NCBI GenBank assembly: GCA_027008885.1
Contig: JALVDQ010000327.1
Coordinates: 1-8,896, forward strand
DNA: 8,896 nucleotides
Direction of reading: 5' to 3'
Source of the DNA: Thiotrichaceae bacterium
GTDB taxonomy: Bacteria; Pseudomonadota; Gammaproteobacteria; Thiotrichales; Thiotrichaceae
The translations under genes were made by a program, and so were the position numbers. The notes under the pieces are model-generated. The model saw only the letters and a program-made list of their open reading frames with translations, was not told the DNA's origin and made no database searches. This document shows positions 5,939-8,896 of this stretch, piece after piece (the stretch's first letter is position 1; every line of letters starts with the position of its first letter).

Positions 5939-6625
5939 TTAATAACCCTCATACTTGATCTCAACACGACGGTTTTTCTGCCATGATTTTTGATCGTGTC
6001 CGGTTGCGACAGGCAGTTCCTCGCCGTATCCAATCGTTTTGATTTGTCCGCCGACGCCTTCAATTGCCATAATGCTTTTTACTGACTGGGCACGAGCTTC
6101 TGAGAGCGCGACGTTATATTCACGCGATCCGCGCTCATCTGCATGACCTTCAAGGCGCATTCTTAAATTTGGATATTTGGCGAGTAGTTGAGCATGTGTG
6201 TTGATTAAAACCATATATTCAGGACGGATGCTCGCCTTGTCGTAATCAAAGTAAATAATGCGTTGTGAAAGCAGGTTATGGGGATCATTAAGACCTGCCA
6301 GCGTAATATCACTGGTATTGTTGGCACTATTGCCTCCACCGCCGCCATTTGCTCCGCCGCGACCCGCTCCGCCACGCCCTGCTCCGCCACGACCAGAGCC
6401 ATTACGACTGTTTACACCTGATGCGCCACCTCTGCCTATTGTTCCACTTTGAGTGCCAGAGCCGCTGCCGCCTTTGCCGCTTCTTCCTCCGGCATGGCTT
6501 TTTGAGGTGCCGCCACCCCTGCTGCCAATAGCGCCGCTACCTTTATCATTCTGGTTCTGGCTACAGCCTCCTAGTGCAAAAATACTAATTAGCACGGGAA
6601 TTGCGATAAAAGTTTTGATTGTCAT
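5939..6625 (-). CDS. pal: Peptidoglycan-associated lipoprotein Pal with an extended Gly/Arg-rich linker
   Basis: Pal anchors the outer membrane to peptidoglycan and binds TolB. The N-terminus is a lipoprotein signal with lipobox LGGC, lipidated Cys21. Residues 22-104 are a low-complexity Gly/Ser/Arg/Asn linker that includes GRGGAGRGGAGRGGANGGGG. Residues about 118-228 are the OmpA-like peptidoglycan-binding domain: IIYFDYDKASIRPEY, LEGHADERGSREYN (159-171), ALSEARAQSV (173-182) and KNRRVEIKYEG at the end, with Asp163, Arg178 and Arg219/220 in the usual peptidoglycan-contacting motifs. The product is 228 residues, against about 170 in E. coli; the excess is the linker. AAAGGA on the minus strand near 6633-6638 supports the start. 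tolB lies 66 bases upstream. Confidence 0.96.
   Translation of the reverse strand: MTIKTFIAIPVLISIFALGGCSQNQNDKGSGAIGSRGGGTSKSHAGGRSGKGGSGSGTQSGTIGRGGASGVNSRNGSGRGGAGRGGAGRGGANGGGGGNSANNTSDITLAGLNDPHNLLSQRIIYFDYDKASIRPEYMVLINTHAQLLAKYPNLRMRLEGHADERGSREYNVALSEARAQSVKSIMAIEGVGGQIKTIGYGEELPVATGHDQKSWQKNRRVEIKYEGY
6351..6395. repeat. Three tandem 15-bp units in pal coding GRGGA repeats
   Basis: On the plus strand, GCTCCGCCGCGACCC (6351-6365), GCTCCGCCACGCCCT (6366-6380) and GCTCCGCCACGACCA (6381-6395) are near-identical, each a multiple of three bases. On the coding strand they give Gly-Arg-Gly-Gly-Ala type pentapeptides. Unit number could change without breaking the frame. Confidence 0.85.
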
Positions 6626-6657
6626 TTTTTAATCCTTTGTTTAAGTTGTTAATTCAT

Positions 6658-6689
6658 CTGAATCCTGAGAGCATCGACACAGGATTCAG
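6658..6689. other. Hairpin between tolB and pal
   Basis: CTGAATCCTG (6658-6667) and CAGGATTCAG (6680-6689) form a perfect 10-base inverted repeat with a 12-base loop, two bases after the tolB stop. On the minus strand no T-run follows (ATGAATTAACAAC), so full termination is unlikely. It may protect or define the tolB mRNA end within the operon (inference). Confidence 0.65.
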
Positions 6690-6691
6690 CA

Positions 6692-8005
6692 TTATTGATG
6701 CAGATAAGGTGACCAGGCGGGTTCGCGTACATCACCTGCCGGTGATCTTAAAAATTGTCTGGATTTTGCATTGTCGCTGACTACTGCCAGCGTGTTTTGT
6801 CCATTCCTTAATGTAGTGTAGGCTACCATGGCACCATTGGGGGATAATGTTGGAGATTCATCCAGTGTGCCATTGGATAAGATATCCCTTCCTGAGCCGC
6901 CTATTGATTTAATCGCCACATGAAACGCGCCGCGTGTTCCGGTAATAAAGGTGATTTTGTTGTTGGCAACGTCGGGGGCACTATTATATTTACCATTAAA
7001 AGTCAGTCGCTGTGCCTTGCCACCCTTGCTTGAGATGCGATAAAGCTGGGGGCTTCCGCCACGGTTAGAGGTAAAAATCAGGGAGCCATTGCCATACCAT
7101 ACCGGCTCGGTATCAATGGCGCTTGAATGCGTAATCTGTTGCAGACGACCATTGCGAACATTAATCGTATAAATTTCGGGATTACCATTCTGGGATAGAC
7201 TCAGCGCCAGACGTGTGCCATCGGGCGACCAGGCAGGCGCGCCATTAATTCCTTCTCTTGCAGAGATCAGGCGTTTTTCTCCGGTAAAAATGTTCTGAAT
7301 ATAAACGGCGGAGCTGTTGGTTTCAAAGGAAACATACGCCAGACGGCTGCCATCGGGTGACCAGGCGGGAGACATAATCGGTTTCCTGGAGGATAAAATA
7401 GCCTGTGGATTGAAGCCGTCAGAATCAGAAATATATAGCCTGAAAGTAGGATTTTTGCTTGTTTTGTTAATCACCGTTACATAGGCAAGGCGCGTATCAA
7501 ACGCACCTTTTCGGCGCGTGATTTTTTCATAAATAGCGTCTGCTGCCTTGTGCGCTACCCGGCGTGGATTGATATTGGGTGTAATGCGATAGAGTGTTCT
7601 GGCATTATCCGAGGTGCTGATCAGTTCAATTTCAAGATCACCACCGCCCTGCTGTCTTCCCCTGATGATATATTCCGCTACATTCTGGTAGGCTCCTGCA
7701 TTCAGGCTGCCGCCATAGGGAGAAATTCTGGGGATTTTGCCGCGTGGAACAATCTTGAAGCGTCCGCTGCGTTTCAGGTCAGCCGTGATAATACCAGCGG
7801 CTCCTCCGGCAAAATTGGCAATATATATGGGGATGCCTTCATCAGTGGTTTTACTGATGTGCAATTCGAGTTCAGCAGATACATTCACTGAAACGAGCAT
7901 AAGTGCCAATCCAGCTAGCATCGCAAGCACACGGGAGAATGCAGTATGCAATACCCATCCCCCCCCTTTTTTTACTATTTTTGATTTATTAGTTATTTTG
8001 TTCAT
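6692..8005 (-). CDS. tolB: Tol-Pal system periplasmic beta-propeller protein TolB
   Basis: TolB binds Pal and the TolA C-terminal domain in the periplasm. The 437-residue product is close to the E. coli length (430). It begins with an unusually long Lys-rich n-region (residues 1-17, including KKGGGW), then a hydrophobic segment RVLAMLAGLALMLVSVNVSA, with cleavage expected after Ala44. Residues 45 to about 165 are the TolB N-terminal domain (ELELHISKTTDEGIPIYIANF). Residues about 200-430 carry PD40/WD40-like propeller blades: AWSPDGSRLAYVS, AWSPDGTRLALSL, VWYGNGSLIFTSNRGG, DESPTLSPNGAMVAYT, and REPAWSPYLHQ at the end. The start at 8005 lies only five bases after the tolA stop, which suggests translational coupling; the Shine-Dalgarno is weak (GGA, or TAGG very close). 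The A7G8 tract falls inside codons 11-16. Confidence 0.96.
   Translation of the reverse strand: MNKITNKSKIVKKGGGWVLHTAFSRVLAMLAGLALMLVSVNVSAELELHISKTTDEGIPIYIANFAGGAAGIITADLKRSGRFKIVPRGKIPRISPYGGSLNAGAYQNVAEYIIRGRQQGGGDLEIELISTSDNARTLYRITPNINPRRVAHKAADAIYEKITRRKGAFDTRLAYVTVINKTSKNPTFRLYISDSDGFNPQAILSSRKPIMSPAWSPDGSRLAYVSFETNSSAVYIQNIFTGEKRLISAREGINGAPAWSPDGTRLALSLSQNGNPEIYTINVRNGRLQQITHSSAIDTEPVWYGNGSLIFTSNRGGSPQLYRISSKGGKAQRLTFNGKYNSAPDVANNKITFITGTRGAFHVAIKSIGGSGRDILSNGTLDESPTLSPNGAMVAYTTLRNGQNTLAVVSDNAKSRQFLRSPAGDVREPAWSPYLHQ
7953..7974. repeat. C8-T7 homopolymer pair (A7G8 on the coding strand) inside the start of tolB
   Basis: Eight C (7959-7966) and seven T (7967-7973) code for Lys-Lys-Gly-Gly-Gly on the minus strand. 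Together with ACCCAT before them they form a 21-base match to the reverse complement of 4745-4765. Tracts of this kind are prone to strand slippage and to sequencing error. Confidence 0.75.
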
Positions 8006-8010
8006 ACCTA

Positions 8011-8895
8011 TTAGTCCATTTTAAACGTAATAGTTCGATCTGATTTGTTAAAATGATATTGAGCTGGCGGTCTGGGCAAGGGCTCAGAACGCTCAAATGC
8101 TTCCTTGACCGAGGCACAAAATTCTGCGCCACCATTACAGGATAGCATTTTTATACCGCTTGAGATAAAGCCACTGTTGGAGATTGTGATCTTTACCCTC
8201 GCAGATTTGCCACTGGTTCCAGGTGGTGGATGCCAGCGACGCTTGACATGACGCTGTATTTTGGCACCCCAGGATATTTGTGCGCCACGTTTCGCCTTTG
8301 CCTGCGCTTTGGCTTTTGCGGCGGCAATGGCTGCTGCTTTTTTCTTTTCCTGGGCTTCCTGCCATTTGCGGTGATATTCTGCTTTTTTCGCGGCTAAGGC
8401 AGCGGCTTCTTTGGCTGCCTTTTCTTCTTCTGCTTTCTTTTTTGCCTGGGCTTCTTTCCATTTGCGCTGGTATTCCGCTTTTTTGGCGGCAAGCTCGGCA
8501 GCTTCTTTCGCCGCTTTTTCTTTAGCTGCTTTCTCTTCCGCTTCTTTTTTTGCCTTTTCTTTGGCAGCTTTCTCTGCGGCTTTTTTCCTTGCTTTTTCTC
8601 TGGCAGCTTTTTCTGCGGCTTCTTTTCTTGCTTTTTCTTTAGCGGCTTTCTCTTCCGCTTCTGCCTTTTCTTTTGCTTCCTTTTTGGCTTTTTCCCTGGC
8701 TGCTTTTTTTGCCGCCTTTTTCTTTGCTTTCTTTCTTGCCTTGCGTTTTTTCTCGGCTTCGGCTTTGCGTTTGGCTTCTTTTTTCTTTTTAAGCTTCTTC
8801 TTGCGTTTCTTCTCGCGCTCTTTCCTTAAAGCCTCTTCTTTGGCTTTCTTTCGTTTTTTTTCTTTTGCTGCTTTCTTTTCGGCAATTTTTTTGGC
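8011..8895 (-). CDS. tolA: Cell envelope integrity protein TolA, domains II (part) and III
   Basis: The frame is open from the window edge (first complete codon at 8895-8893) to TAA at 8013-8011, giving 294 residues of the C-terminal part. The N-terminal membrane anchor is outside the window. About the first 205 visible residues are an extreme Lys/Ala/Glu-rich helix (repeats such as EKAAKEKARKEAAEKAAREKA), the TolA domain II that spans the periplasm. The last about 85 residues are the C-terminal domain III: IQRHVKRRWHPPPGTSGKSA, VKITISNSGFISSGI, then a two-Cys loop LSCNGGAEFCASV and the family pattern VKEAFERSEPLPRPP, ending ITFKMD. This domain contacts TolB and Pal. The gene links the inner membrane TolQR motor to the outer membrane. 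It is followed by tolB after five bases. Confidence 0.93.
   Translation of the reverse strand, partial: AKKIAEKKAAKEKKRKKAKEEALRKEREKKRKKKLKKKKEAKRKAEAEKKRKARKKAKKKAAKKAAREKAKKEAKEKAEAEEKAAKEKARKEAAEKAAREKARKKAAEKAAKEKAKKEAEEKAAKEKAAKEAAELAAKKAEYQRKWKEAQAKKKAEEEKAAKEAAALAAKKAEYHRKWQEAQEKKKAAAIAAAKAKAQAKAKRGAQISWGAKIQRHVKRRWHPPPGTSGKSARVKITISNSGFISSGIKMLSCNGGAEFCASVKEAFERSEPLPRPPAQYHFNKSDRTITFKMD
8349..8540. repeat. Two tandem 96-bp imperfect repeats in tolA
   Basis: Bases 8349-8444 and 8445-8540 are imperfect copies. On the coding strand each encodes a 32-residue unit containing LAAKKAEYxRKWxEAQxKKKA, with x being Q/H, K/Q and A/E. The YxRKW core stands out in an otherwise Lys/Ala/Glu-only helix. 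The period is a multiple of three, so the frame is kept. Confidence 0.8.
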
Positions 8896-8896
8896 T

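Noticed and set aside
6258..6452. Pro-rich plus-strand open frame
   Set aside because: It is the antisense of the Gly-rich linker of pal; the PPRPAPPRP repeats simply mirror the GRGGA units.
8135..8461. Minus-strand frame of 108 residues rich in Arg, Lys and Ser
   Set aside because: It is an out-of-frame reading of the tolA helix and C-terminal domain; the true TolA frame runs through the whole stretch.
8280..8525. Leu-rich plus-strand frame resembling a membrane protein
   Set aside because: Antisense of the Lys/Ala/Glu-rich TolA helix commonly gives Leu/Phe-rich frames; there is no start signal or family match.

Overview
The window looks like a chromosomal segment from a sulfur-oxidising gammaproteobacterium with moderate G+C. 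Two observations support this: genes of the dissimilatory sulfite-to-sulfate pathway (ATP sulfurylase and both APS reductase subunits), and a Tol-Pal cluster in the order typical of Gammaproteobacteria. A species cannot be named from the sequence alone. The apr and sat sequences resemble those of sulfur oxidisers, where the pathway runs towards sulfate. That direction is an inference, because sulfate reducers carry homologous enzymes.

Positions 1-3162, plus strand: the 3' part of sat, then aprB and aprA. A strong hairpin with a T-run lies between sat and aprB, close to the aprB ribosome binding site, and probably acts as a partial terminator. Two hairpins follow aprA, the second a good intrinsic terminator. 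AprBA oxidises sulfite plus AMP to APS, and Sat converts APS plus pyrophosphate to ATP and sulfate, giving substrate-level phosphorylation. No membrane electron partner (aprM or qmoABC) is visible.

Positions 3163-4735, plus strand: a 30-bp dyad-symmetric site and possible promoter, then a two-gene unit. The first gene encodes a YkgJ-type cysteine-cluster protein (putative Zn/Fe chelating domain) with a long C-terminal extension and a Cys/His tail. The second, overlapping it slightly, encodes a small YfcE/MJ0936-type metallophosphoesterase.

Positions 4736-4901 form a convergent intergenic region with a poly-A/poly-G tract and a 14-bp tandem repeat, and no gene or clear terminator.

Positions 4902-8896, minus strand: the Tol-Pal envelope cluster, transcribed tolA (5' end missing) - tolB - pal - cpoB/ybgF. 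The products link the inner membrane (TolA), periplasm (TolB, CpoB) and outer membrane lipoprotein (Pal), and serve outer membrane constriction and integrity. Unusual details are an A7G8 homopolymer near the start of tolB that recurs inverted at 4744-4765, hairpins between tolB and pal and between pal and cpoB, a roughly 80-residue Gly/Arg-rich linker in Pal, and a 32-residue duplication in TolA.

I see no convincing new multi-gene defence or mobile system. The points most worth following are the tolB homopolymer pair, the 30-bp dyad, the Pal linker and the long hairpin before cpoB.
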